This document shows positions 43,410 to 51,740 of a stretch of DNA of 64,000 bases, in pieces. Made by a program: the position numbers and the translations under genes. This stretch comes from JAAEUB01 sp964550345 (GTDB lineage: Bacteria; Pseudomonadota; Alphaproteobacteria; Rhodobacterales; Rhodobacteraceae). Positions within the stretch are counted from its first letter, which is position 1. The number at the start of each line of letters is the position of its first letter. Where the stretch lies: the NCBI GenBank assembly GCA_964550345.1, contig CAZJYZ010000013.1, positions 1 through 64,000 of the forward strand. The letters run 5' to 3'. The notes beneath the pieces are model-generated. The model had not been told where the DNA came from, searched no databases, and was given only the letters and a program-made list of their open reading frames with translations.

Positions 43410-45352
43410 GCCCGCCCCCCACGTATCTGTGTGGGTTCAGCTGGTTCACGAAGATCGAGACTATCTTGGAGTTCGCGGATAGTGCTGCGTTGGGAGGATG
43501 GATAGGCGGACAGAGGTGGCAGGCCGCCATACATGGCCTGCAAAATGATGTCGCGCGCGATCGGAGCCGCTGCGACCGAGCCACCGCCACCATGTTCCAC
43601 CACCACCGAGACCGCATAGCGCGGCGCGTCATGGGGCGCATAGCAGACAAAAAGCGCATGGTCGCGACGCTCCCAAGGCAGGTCTTCGTTTTTCGTCACC
43701 CCCGTGGCACGTTCGGCGGCGGTAATGTTGCGCACCTGTGAGGTGCCGGTTTTGCCAGCCATTCGTTTTCCCTCGGCAACGATGCGGGATGCTCCGGCAG
43801 TGGCGCGCTGGCCATAGACAACCTCGTACATGCCCTGCTGAACGGCCTGTAGGTTTTCAGGGTTCAGGTCCAGTTTGGCGGGCTCTTCATAGGGTTCTTC
43901 GATGCCGTTGATGGTGCGCACCAAGCGTGGCACCACAGCCTTGCCCGAAGCCAGCCGCGCCGTCATCACCGCCAGTTGCAAAGGGGAGGTCAGGACAAAA
44001 CCCTGCCCGATGCCAGCGTTCAGACTATCGCCGATCACCCATTCGGCATTGCGCGCCTCAAGCTTCCACGCCTTGGTCGGGGTAAGCCCACGTGCAATGC
44101 CGGACAGGGGCAGGTCATGGCGCATCCCCAGCCCCAGCTTGTTCGCCATTTCGGTCATCTTCTCGATGCCGACGCGCTGCGCAAGTTCGTAATAATAGAC
44201 GTCGCAACTTTCACGCAAAGAACGCACCAGATCGACCTTGCCATGCCCGCCACGGCGCCAGCAATGGAAGCGGCGCCCGGCCAGTTCCGTGTAGCCGGTG
44301 CAGGTGATTTCTTCCTCCGTATCAATTACGCCCATTTCCAGGGCCGCCAGTGTAACGACCATCTTATAGGTCGAACCGGGCGGGTAAGTGCCCTGCGCCG
44401 ATTTGTTGGCTAGTGGGCGATAGGGGTCTTCCAGCAGCCCGTTGTAGTCGGCCACCGAAATGCCGTGAACAAATTTGTTGGGGTCGAAAGTAGGCGCAGA
44501 GCCCAGCGCCAGCACATCTCCGTTTTCGATATCCATCACCACAGCCGAGGCGCTTTCCCCCGCCAGTCGCGCCTGTACAAAGTTTTGCAGGCTCTGATCA
44601 ACAGTCAGCTGCACCGAGGCGCCGGGCAGACCTTCCTGCCGGTCAAGCTCGCGCATTACCCGGCCAAGGGCGTTAACCTCGATCCGTCGGGTGCCCGCCG
44701 AACCGCGCAGTTGGCGTTCCAGCTTGGCCTCGACCCCGGATTTACCAATCTGAAAGCGGGGGATCTGTAGCAGAGGGTCATTGTCGTCGATGCGGCTGAG
44801 GTCATAATCACTGACTGGGCCGACATAGCCAAGGACATGGGCGAAATCACCATCGAACGGATAGATGCGCGACATGCCCACATCCGGTAGGATACCGGGC
44901 AAGGCTGGTGCATTGACAGCGACTTTCGCCACTTCTTCCCATGTGACCCGGTCGGCGATTGTTACCGGCACGAAAGGCGAGCGGCGGTCCATTTCCCGGA
45001 TGGCTTGTGCGGTCTCGTCCGGGTCAAGCGTTACAACACGGGCAAGGCGGGCAATCGCCTCATCCACATCACCCGCGTCTTCGCGCACGATGACAATGCG
45101 ATAGTTTTGTTCATTGCCTGCCAGCAACACGCCGCGCTGGTCGAATATTAATCCTCGTGCCGGGGGCAAAAGGCGGATATTGATACGATTTTCATCGGCC
45201 AGCAGGCGAAACTGATCGGCCTGATCCACCTGCAGGAATCGCATGCGGGCCCCCAAAGCACCGACCAGACCCAGCTGCAACCCGCCCACCAAAAGGGCAC
45301 GGCGCGAAATGGTGCGCACGCTTTTAAATTTATCCGCTGGGGACCGTTTCAA
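43406..45352 (-). CDS. mrdA: Penicillin-binding protein 2 (elongation transpeptidase)
   Basis: Class B PBP that cross-links side-wall peptidoglycan with RodA. At 648 aa it has an N-terminal membrane helix (about 17-37), a dimerisation/pedestal domain and the transpeptidase domain. The active-site motif GSTYK places the acylating Ser at residue 327, with SCD as the second motif and KTGTSQ as the third. It overlaps mreD at its start and rodA at its end, so the whole row is one transcript. Confidence 0.97.
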   Translation of the reverse strand: MKRSPADKFKSVRTISRRALLVGGLQLGLVGALGARMRFLQVDQADQFRLLADENRINIRLLPPARGLIFDQRGVLLAGNEQNYRIVIVREDAGDVDEAIARLARVVTLDPDETAQAIREMDRRSPFVPVTIADRVTWEEVAKVAVNAPALPGILPDVGMSRIYPFDGDFAHVLGYVGPVSDYDLSRIDDNDPLLQIPRFQIGKSGVEAKLERQLRGSAGTRRIEVNALGRVMRELDRQEGLPGASVQLTVDQSLQNFVQARLAGESASAVVMDIENGDVLALGSAPTFDPNKFVHGISVADYNGLLEDPYRPLANKSAQGTYPPGSTYKMVVTLAALEMGVIDTEEEITCTGYTELAGRRFHCWRRGGHGKVDLVRSLRESCDVYYYELAQRVGIEKMTEMANKLGLGMRHDLPLSGIARGLTPTKAWKLEARNAEWVIGDSLNAGIGQGFVLTSPLQLAVMTARLASGKAVVPRLVRTINGIEEPYEEPAKLDLNPENLQAVQQGMYEVVYGQRATAGASRIVAEGKRMAGKTGTSQVRNITAAERATGVTKNEDLPWERRDHALFVCYAPHDAPRYAVSVVVEHGGGGSVAAAPIARDIILQAMYGGLPPLSAYPSSQRSTIRELQDSLDLREPAEPTQIRGGRA

Positions 45353-45888
45353 AGCCCTTGCCTCAGCGCTTCTGCTTCGCCCGGTTGGGTACGCCGCACC
45401 CCAAGAATGTAGACCGAAAAAGCCACCACAAGCGGATAGACACCCCAGGTCGCGATCAGACGTAAAACCTCTTTACCAAAGCTAACCTGCTCCACCATGA
45501 ACAAGGCCAGCACCATACGCTGACCCAGCAGGATCATGCCCAGCACCGCCAGCACCAGCCCCCATTCAACAGCAAAGGGCAGATCGGTGGCCATGGCCCC
45601 GCGACGGCGCAGATATTCCAGCCCGATCACCACTAAAGCAGCCCGCAGGCCCGGTGGGTTGAGTTGCAACATGTCGGTCATGAAAACTATGGCAGCAACA
45701 AGCAATACCGGTACGTATTCCGGTCGCCGCAGCACCCAGGCAAAGGCCAGTGCCAGCAAGAGGTCCGGCCCCGGCAGGCGGGAGGGATTAAACGACAAGG
45801 GCAGGATGAGGTAGAAGGTCAGCATCCCTGCAAGCACCAGAAAAACCAGACGGTACAACCAGATACGCAGGCTTTGCGGGTCGATCAT
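45349..45888 (-). CDS. mreD: Rod-shape determining protein MreD
   Basis: A 179-aa membrane protein of about five helices linking MreC to the elongasome. Poor primary conservation is usual; the segments LPLSFNPSRLPGPDLLLALA and FVWVLRRPEYVPV-like pattern (AFAWVLRRPEYVPVLLVA), with LLQLNPPG, match alphaproteobacterial MreD. The call also rests on position between mreC and mrdA with 4-bp overlaps on both sides. Confidence 0.92.
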   Translation of the reverse strand: MIDPQSLRIWLYRLVFLVLAGMLTFYLILPLSFNPSRLPGPDLLLALAFAWVLRRPEYVPVLLVAAIVFMTDMLQLNPPGLRAALVVIGLEYLRRRGAMATDLPFAVEWGLVLAVLGMILLGQRMVLALFMVEQVSFGKEVLRLIATWGVYPLVVAFSVYILGVRRTQPGEAEALRQGL

Positions 45889-46790
45889 TCACCCACCTCC
45901 CCAGCCCCTGTTTCAGGTACGACAACCGGGACGGCCAGCGGAGCGACCAGCGCCCCCGACGAGGTGATGCTTTCCTCAGGGTGGCTACGCAGAACGCGCA
46001 GGAACTCAAGCCGCTCATAATCGGCAGCAAGACGCACGCGCAGACGCCGGTCAACTTGAACCACCTGCCCCACCAGCAGCCCGGCGGGAAACAATCCACC
46101 ATCCCCGGAAGAAACCACGCGGTCAGAGGGGCGCACCTGTGCAGGATCCTCTAAAAACTCAAGGAAAGGGGCAGACGTGTTGTTACCCGCCAGCAGCGCT
46201 GTTTGCCCCGAAGGCTGGATGGTAACCGGAATGGTAGAGTTTGAATCGGTCAGCAGGATCACCCGAGACGTCTGCTCGCCCACACCCGAGATGCGGCCCA
46301 CAAGCCCCAGCCCATCCATGGCCGGCCAGCCGTCAATGACGCCATCACGCGCGCCCACGTTCAATATAACCGACTGTCGAAACGGCGAGCCGGTATCGGC
46401 CATCACAACGCCAGTGACGAAAGACAGGCGTGCATCCAGCCGTACATTGTTAAGGTCCAGCAGCTTGGCGTTTTCCTGTTCAAGCTGCAAGGCGGCCTCT
46501 TTCCAAGCCTTCATCTGCCGTAGTTCGCGACGAAGCTCCTGATTTTGCTCATACATCTGATTGTAGCTTTGGAAGTTTTCAAACATCCCGGCCAGTTTTG
46601 TTACCGGCACCAGCGCCCAGTCAAAGCTGGGCACGACCCGGTCGACCAATTGTGCGCGAAACCGTTCCACCCGCGGGCTGTCGATGCGCCACAGCAGGAA
46701 GGTCGCAAGCAAGAGCACCACCAAAACTCCGATCAGGATACGCCGGACCGGGCGGGTATATTCTTCGCTTAAACTTTTTTCTCTTGCCAA
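45885..46790 (-). CDS. mreC: Rod-shape determining protein MreC
   Basis: A 301-aa bitopic protein: cytoplasmic tail, one membrane helix (about 18-36), a coiled coil (about 70-105, MYEQNQELRRELRQMKAWKE) and two beta-barrel domains (from about 110) with VVMADTGSPFRQSVILNVGA and PAMDGLGLVGRISGVG. It scaffolds PBP2 in the periplasm. Preceded by mreB across 51 bp. Confidence 0.95.
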   Translation of the reverse strand: MAREKSLSEEYTRPVRRILIGVLVVLLLATFLLWRIDSPRVERFRAQLVDRVVPSFDWALVPVTKLAGMFENFQSYNQMYEQNQELRRELRQMKAWKEAALQLEQENAKLLDLNNVRLDARLSFVTGVVMADTGSPFRQSVILNVGARDGVIDGWPAMDGLGLVGRISGVGEQTSRVILLTDSNSTIPVTIQPSGQTALLAGNNTSAPFLEFLEDPAQVRPSDRVVSSGDGGLFPAGLLVGQVVQVDRRLRVRLAADYERLEFLRVLRSHPEESITSSGALVAPLAVPVVVPETGAGEVGE

Positions 46791-46841
46791 AATGGCCCCC
46801 GCTGTGGCCCCCGCTACCGGGTCAGGTCCATCTGCATGCGT

Positions 46842-47879
46842 TTAACTGTCGTAGTCGATAACGTGGCGTAGTTGTTTTTCATACTCAAGCGCCTTGCCGG
46901 TGCCCAACGCAACACAATGAAGTGACTCGTCAGCCACCGAAATGGCCAGCCCGGTCTGTTCACGAAGGGCAAGGTCAAGTTCGCCCAACAGCGCACCGCC
47001 ACCGGTCAGCATGACGCCGCGGTCAACGATATCGGCGGCCAGATCCGGCGGGGTTGCTTCAAGTGCGGTCATTACCGCCTCACAAATCTGCTGTACGGGT
47101 TCGGCCAGTGCCTCGGCAACCTGTGCCTGGGTAATCTCGATTTCCTTGGGAATGCCGCTAAGCAGATCGCGCCCGCGGATTGTCATCGCCATGCCACGCC
47201 CGTCATCGGGCATGCGCGCAGTACCGATTGTGGTTTTCACGCGCTCGGCCGAGGTTTCCCCCACCAGCAGGTTTTGTTGACGGCGCAGGTAATTGACGAT
47301 GGCTTCGTCCATGCGGTCACCACCAACACGCACGGATCGCGCGTAAACGATGTCGCCAAGGCTGAGCACCGCCACCTCGGTGGTACCACCGCCGATATCG
47401 ACAACCATGTTGCCGGTCGGGTCGGTAATGGGCATGCCCGCCCCGATGGCCGCCGCAATCGGCTCGGCAATCAACCCGGCGCGGCGCGCGCCTGCGGACA
47501 GCACCGACTGACGAATGGCGCGTTTTTCCACTGGGGTAGCGCCGTGGGGCACGCAGACGATGATTTTGGGTTTTGAAAGCGTTGTGCGCTTGTGCACTTT
47601 GCGTATGAAATGTTTGATCATTTCCTCGGCCGTATCAAAGTCGGCAATAACGCCTTCGCGCATGGGCCGGATCGCTTCGATCGATCCGGGGGTGCGCCCC
47701 AGCATCAGCTTGGCATCTTCGCCAACCGCCAGCACTTTCTTGATGCCGTCCTTTACATGATAAGCAACCACCGAAGGCTCGTTTAGAATAACGCCGCGAC
47801 CTTTGACATAGACAAGCGTATTCGCCGTGCCCAGATCGATCGCCATATCCGACGTAAAGAGCCCCGCGATATTCCACAT
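46842..47879 (-). CDS. mreB: Rod-shape determining actin MreB
   Basis: Bacterial actin that organises side-wall synthesis. The 345-aa protein has the phosphate-1 loop SDMAIDLGTANTLVYVKGRG, MVVDIGGGTTEVAVLSLG as phosphate-2, and the adenosine motif region VMLTGGGALLGELD. The amphipathic N-terminal end is MWNIAGLF. It leads the mreB-mreC-mreD-mrdA-rodA row. Confidence 0.98.
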   Translation of the reverse strand: MWNIAGLFTSDMAIDLGTANTLVYVKGRGVILNEPSVVAYHVKDGIKKVLAVGEDAKLMLGRTPGSIEAIRPMREGVIADFDTAEEMIKHFIRKVHKRTTLSKPKIIVCVPHGATPVEKRAIRQSVLSAGARRAGLIAEPIAAAIGAGMPITDPTGNMVVDIGGGTTEVAVLSLGDIVYARSVRVGGDRMDEAIVNYLRRQQNLLVGETSAERVKTTIGTARMPDDGRGMAMTIRGRDLLSGIPKEIEITQAQVAEALAEPVQQICEAVMTALEATPPDLAADIVDRGVMLTGGGALLGELDLALREQTGLAISVADESLHCVALGTGKALEYEKQLRHVIDYDS

Positions 47880-47943
47880 ACGCCTAAATTCCCGTTCTCA
47901 ATAAGCAGCAAAACCCGCGACTCTTACCGTCGCAGGCTCAAGC

Positions 47944-47973
47944 TTTATAGGCAGCAGCAGCACTGGCGGTAAA
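47944..47973 (-). promoter_or_regulatory. Candidate promoter of mreB
   Basis: On the minus strand TTTACC (47973-47968), 18 bases, TATAAA (47949-47944). It would give a leader of about 55-60 bases before the mreB ATG. The 47974-48160 stretch shows no coding sequence. Confidence 0.5.
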
Positions 47974-48159
47974 GGGGCAAAGGCGCAGCGCCAAGCACCT
48001 TTTCGCCGAACTTTGGCACTATCGGGTAGGTTTTGCGCTGGGTGAAACGCAAAAATTGTTCGATTTGTGAAACCAACTGACCATATTGGGGCAGTCTGGT
48101 GCCAGAATAGTTCGATTTTCAAAATATCAGAGGAAACCGGTGTCCATAACCGGCACTCT

Positions 48160-48420
48160 GAAAAAACCCTTTCGTAAGGGCTGATTTTCACTCCCTTTTG
48201 CGGCCATATATTTCTTTAGGACAGACACGCGCCCTTTCAAACAGCCTTGAGTCAGGACGGAACCCACCCATGTTCGCCTAGAGGCTCCATAGGTGAACCG
48301 GGTTTTGGCACTGGTTCTACAGGCCGGGGAATGGTCCCGGTCTACCTTGCCATACCGGGATCTACGCCCGCAACGACTCCACCGCAAAAGGCTATGCCCT
48401 TAGGCGGTGGAGCGTATATA
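48160..48420 (-). ncRNA. Possible structured RNA between leuA and mreB
   Basis: On the minus strand, past the leuA stop, there is a TATATA box (48420-48415), a long hairpin (48377-48385 with 48404-48412, perfect 9 bp), a second hairpin GTTCGCCTA / TAGGTGAAC (48273-48281 with 48291-48299, 9 bp with one G-U), enclosed by AACCC/GGGTT, and a GC-rich imperfect stem between them. It ends at a short stem plus T6 at 48161-48180. No open frame with a ribosome site is evident. It may be an independent small RNA or a long leuA 3' UTR. I could not match it to 6S, tmRNA, SRP or RNase P RNA. Confidence 0.42.
48161..48180 (-). terminator. Intrinsic terminator upstream of mreB
   Basis: CCCTT-TCGT-AAGGG (48167-48180) followed on the minus strand by six T residues (48166-48161). 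The stem is short, the T tract good. It would stop leuA or the putative RNA before mreB. Confidence 0.55.
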
Positions 48421-48436
48421 CCCGAAAAAAAGCACC

Positions 48437-49981
48437 TTAAACCGCCGCTGGTTTGGTCTTTTCGCGGCGTACCAGAAGGTTGTTCAGAGCATTCACATAG
48501 GCCTTGGCCGAAGCGACGACCGTGTCAGTATCCGAACTTTGACCGGTGACAATCTTGCCGTCTTCCTCCAAACGCACAGATACCGTGGCCTGGGCATCGG
48601 TGCCTTCGGTAACGGCGTGCACCTGATAGAGCTGCAGGCTTGCATCGTGATCAAACAATGCCTTGATGGCGTTGAAGGTTGCATCGACCGGGCCATCACC
48701 TTTGCGCGTTACCTGATGGTCGACCCCGTCAATTTCCAGCGTCAGATCTGCCGATTGCGGTGCCTCGGTGCCACATATCACCCGCAGGAATTTTACCTTG
48801 ATCCGGTCATTCGCCGCATCGGTGCCATCCCCCATCAGGGCAATCAGGTCTTCGTCGAAGACCTCTTTCTTGCGGTCGGCCAGCTCTTTAAAGCGCACAA
48901 AAACGTCTTTGAGCTGATTGTCGGCCAGATCATAGCCGAGATCGCCCAGTTTAGCCTTGAGGGCTGCACGCCCCGAATGTTTACCCATCACCAGCGAGGT
49001 TTCAGACAAGCCGATATCTTCGGGGCGCATGATCTCAAAGTTTTCCGGGTTTTTCAGCATGCCATCCTGATGGATGCCGCTTTCATGGGCAAAAGCATTC
49101 TTGCCGACAATGGCCTTGTTGAACTGTACGGCAAAGCCGGAAACCTGCGCCACCCGGCGACTAAGGCCGATTATCTTGGTAGTGTCGATGTCAGTTTTCC
49201 ATGGCATGATGTCATGGCGCACCTTCAGGGCCATCACAACCTCTTCCAGCGCCGTGTTGCCTGCGCGTTCGCCTAAGCCGTTGATAGTACATTCAATCTG
49301 GCGAGCACCAGCCTCGACCGCCGCCAGAGAATTGGCGGTCGCCATGCCAAGGTCGTTATGACAATGGGTGGCGAAGGTGATTTCATCGGCACCGGGCACC
49401 TTTTCAAGCAACATGGCGATCAGGTCGGCACTTTCACGCGGGGCGGTATAGCCAACCGTATCTGGAATATTGATTGTGGTGGCACCAGCCTTGATAGCAA
49501 TCTCGATCACACGGCACAGGTAGTCATGCTCGGTCCGGGTTGCATCCATCGGCGACCATTGAACATTGTCGGTCAGGTTGCGCGCATGGCTGACCGTTTC
49601 GTGGATCAGATCGGCCATTTCATCCTTGGTCAGGTTGGGAATGGCGCGGTGCAGTGGCGAAGTGCCGATAAAAGTGTGAATGCGCGGGCGGGCGGCATGC
49701 TGTACGGCTTCCCACGCACGGTCTATATCTTTGAAATTGGCACGGGAGAGCCCGCAGATAACAGAGTTTTTTGAGCGCCGCGCGATCTCGGACACAGCCT
49801 CAAAATCACCCTCAGAGGCGATGGGGAAGCCGGCCTCGATAATGTCGACGCCCATATCGTCAAGCATCTCGGCTATTTCAAGCTTCTCATCATGGGTCAT
49901 GGTTGCGCCCGGGCTTTGCTCGCCATCGCGCAACGTGGTGTCAAAGATCAATACGTGATCGGAAGTCGCTGGGTTTGTCAT
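48437..49981 (-). CDS. leuA: 2-isopropylmalate synthase
   Basis: First committed step of leucine synthesis: acetyl-CoA plus 2-oxoisovalerate to 2-isopropylmalate. The 514-aa protein has the metal-binding IFDTTLRDGEQSPGATMTH, INIPDTVGYTAPRE, THCHNDLGMATANSLAAVEA and NGLGERAGNTALEEV motifs of the catalytic barrel. The C-terminal regulatory domain (about 390-514) carries the leucine feedback site. A leucine-rich leader peptide lies 81 bases upstream. Confidence 0.97.
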   Translation of the reverse strand: MTNPATSDHVLIFDTTLRDGEQSPGATMTHDEKLEIAEMLDDMGVDIIEAGFPIASEGDFEAVSEIARRSKNSVICGLSRANFKDIDRAWEAVQHAARPRIHTFIGTSPLHRAIPNLTKDEMADLIHETVSHARNLTDNVQWSPMDATRTEHDYLCRVIEIAIKAGATTINIPDTVGYTAPRESADLIAMLLEKVPGADEITFATHCHNDLGMATANSLAAVEAGARQIECTINGLGERAGNTALEEVVMALKVRHDIMPWKTDIDTTKIIGLSRRVAQVSGFAVQFNKAIVGKNAFAHESGIHQDGMLKNPENFEIMRPEDIGLSETSLVMGKHSGRAALKAKLGDLGYDLADNQLKDVFVRFKELADRKKEVFDEDLIALMGDGTDAANDRIKVKFLRVICGTEAPQSADLTLEIDGVDHQVTRKGDGPVDATFNAIKALFDHDASLQLYQVHAVTEGTDAQATVSVRLEEDGKIVTGQSSDTDTVVASAKAYVNALNNLLVRREKTKPAAV

Positions 49982-50020
49982 CGGAATATCTTTCTTACAT
50001 CTTAGCTTTTGGATTTTTTT

Positions 50021-50069
50021 GGCGCCCGGGCTTCCTCTGAGCGGTCGCGCCAGAAGGCACGCTCAGAGG
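50021..50069 (-). promoter_or_regulatory. Attenuator-like competing hairpins of leuA
   Basis: A perfect 9-bp stem (50061-50069 with 50034-50042) overlaps the last codons and stop of the leader peptide. A second stem (50047-50051 GCGCC with 50021-50025 GGCGC) uses the loop of the first, so the two exclude each other. On the minus strand the second stem is followed by seven A residues, not T, so it is not a standard intrinsic terminator; control may act on translation or by another stop. Confidence 0.65.
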
Positions 50070-50146
50070 CGGCTAAGAAGAAGCAATGCACATAGGCCCG
50101 CGAAACGCGGTGCAGGGTAGGACGATATGTGTGCGTTTTGTGCCAT
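50063..50146 (-). CDS. leuL: Leucine leader peptide of leuA
   Basis: ATG at 50146, stop TGA at 50065-50063, 27 residues, starting MAQNAHISSYPAPRF and ending GLCALLLLSRL. Six of the last ten residues are leucine, including four in a row. Ribosome stalling when Leu-tRNA is scarce would alter the hairpins that overlap the stop codon, relieving repression of leuA. No ribosome site precedes the ATG, but a TATAGT box ends seven bases before it, which puts the transcript start at the A of the ATG; the leader therefore looks leaderless, as known for trpL in Sinorhizobium. Confidence 0.85.
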   Translation of the reverse strand: MAQNAHISSYPAPRFAGLCALLLLSRL

Positions 50147-50152
50147 GGCGCG

Positions 50153-50158
50153 ACTATA
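50153..50158 (-). promoter_or_regulatory. -10 box of the leuL-leuA transcript
   Basis: TATAGT on the minus strand, six bases before the leuL ATG. The best -35 candidate is TTTAAC 16 bases further upstream (weak). The position predicts a leaderless transcript. Confidence 0.55.
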
Positions 50159-50249
50159 GGGAAAGTCGGGCGGAGTTAAAGAGAAAAGTTTTGACCGGGT
50201 ATTTTCAGGCGGAGAGGAAGCGTTTTTGAGTGGTAAAACCAAAATACCA

Positions 50250-50305
50250 AATACTGGAATACTGGAATACTGGAATACTGGAATACTGGAATACTGGAAT
50301 ACTGG
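50250..50305. repeat. Octamer tandem repeat (AATACTGG)x7
   Basis: Seven perfect copies of AATACTGG head to tail, with a partial unit before (CCAAATACC-like). It lies in the 433-bp gap between the leuL leader and the class III aminotransferase stop, about 95 bases upstream of the leuL -10 box. The rest of that gap (50306-50414) shows no coding sequence. Confidence 0.97.
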
Positions 50306-50414
50306 AAAGGATGCTCAAACCGCGGTCAAGCCACTAACAAACTGCCGTTTTCCTCTTTAAAATAACCATAAACCGGGCCGAAAATGCATATATGCTCGTC
50401 CAAATATTCCGGTC

Positions 50415-51740
50415 TTATTCAGCAAGTACCGTTTCGATAGCCCCGGATAATTTACCTACTACTTCATCGATCTGGGCGTCCTCCATAATAAAGGGCGGGG
50501 CCAGCAGGATGTGATCACCAATGCGGCCATCCCTTGTGCCGCCCATCGGATAACAAACCAGCCCAGCTTCAAACGCAGCTTTTTTAACCTTACCGGCAAC
50601 ACCACGAACCGGATCAAATGGTTGTTTGGAACCCCGGTCCTCGACCAATTCTACCCCTTGGAACAACCCACGCCCACGTATGTCGCCGACATGTTCATGC
50701 TGACCCAACGCCGATACCAACGCCGCGTTTAGTTTATCCCCCATCTGACGCACCCGGGGGATCAAGCCGCGATCAAGAATGGCACGAACCACAGCCAGCC
50801 CTGCCGCTGCTGCCACCGGGTGGCCGACATAGGTATGGCCATGCTGAAAGAAGCCGCTTCCGGCTTCAATAGCACCGTATATTTTACCCGAACACAACAT
50901 CGCACCAATTGGCTGGTATCCAGCCCCTAAGCCTTTGGCAATACATAGGATATCCGGAGATATCCCATCAGCGCTACAGGCAAAAAGGTGGCCGGTCCTG
51001 CCCATACCGCACATGACTTCATCAAGGATCAAAAGCACACCGTGATTGTCGCAGATTTCGCGGATGCGTTTGAAATACCCTTCAACCGCCGGAACCGCTC
51101 CAAGAGTTGCGCCAACGACGGGCTCGGCCATGAAGGCCATGACAGAGCCCTCGCCAAGGCGTAGGATTTCATCCTCAAGCTCCTGCGCAACCCTCTGGCC
51201 GTAATCCCACGCACTTTCGGCGTCACCGCGAAACGCGTATTCGTAGCAGGGCGAGATATGGCTGACGTCAATCAGCAGCGGCGCAAATTGTTCTCGCCGC
51301 CAGGCATTGCCCCCTGCCGCCAGCACCCCCAACGTATTACCGTGGTAGCTTTGGCGCCGGGCAATCACATGGCGCCGGTCCGGTTCACCGCGTTCGATAT
51401 GGTATTGCCGGGCGAGCTTCAGCGCTGCTTCCGTTGCCTCGGACCCGCCGGAAACAAGGTAAACCCTCTCAAGCCCCTCCGGCGCGTGTTCGATCAGCAG
51501 ATCCGCCAGCTCTTCGGCCGGTTCAGAGGTGAAAAACCCGGTATGGGCGAACGCAAGCTGATCAAGCTGGGCCTTGATCGCCGCGGTAATCTCGCCATCT
51601 CCATGGCCAAGACAGGAAACAGCCGCCCCGCCGGAGCCATCGAAATAACGCTTGCCGTCCGCGTCAATCAGGTAACACCCTTCCCCCCCTACAGCGACGG
51701 GGTGATTGACTTTGGTGTGACGGGGGAAAATATGGCTCAT
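50415..51740 (-). CDS. Class III aminotransferase (omega-transaminase-like)
   Basis: A 441-aa PLP enzyme of fold type I. N-terminal GEGCYLIDADGKRYFDGSGG, cofactor segment VSGGSEATEAALKLARQYH, the Asp in LILDEVMCGMGRTG and the Schiff-base Lys in CIAKGLGAGYQPIGAM define the class. The exact substrate cannot be read; the class includes beta-alanine, GABA, putrescine and pyruvate transaminases. It is translationally coupled (4-bp overlap) to a BKACE gene, so a pathway acting on an amino- or keto-acid is likely, under the RpiR regulator at 52635. Confidence 0.87.
   Translation of the reverse strand: MSHIFPRHTKVNHPVAVGGEGCYLIDADGKRYFDGSGGAAVSCLGHGDGEITAAIKAQLDQLAFAHTGFFTSEPAEELADLLIEHAPEGLERVYLVSGGSEATEAALKLARQYHIERGEPDRRHVIARRQSYHGNTLGVLAAGGNAWRREQFAPLLIDVSHISPCYEYAFRGDAESAWDYGQRVAQELEDEILRLGEGSVMAFMAEPVVGATLGAVPAVEGYFKRIREICDNHGVLLILDEVMCGMGRTGHLFACSADGISPDILCIAKGLGAGYQPIGAMLCSGKIYGAIEAGSGFFQHGHTYVGHPVAAAAGLAVVRAILDRGLIPRVRQMGDKLNAALVSALGQHEHVGDIRGRGLFQGVELVEDRGSKQPFDPVRGVAGKVKKAAFEAGLVCYPMGGTRDGRIGDHILLAPPFIMEDAQIDEVVGKLSGAIETVLAE

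Noticed and set aside
48160..48420. Known RNA (6S, tmRNA, SRP RNA, RNase P RNA)
   Set aside because: I could not find the GAGGAAAGTCC core of RNase P RNA, the GGAAGGAAGCA loop of SRP RNA, or a tmRNA acceptor/tag region; 6S cannot be decided by eye, so only a general RNA candidate is listed.
50250..50305. CRISPR array
   Set aside because: The units are 8 bp, perfectly contiguous and without spacers; it is a simple tandem repeat.
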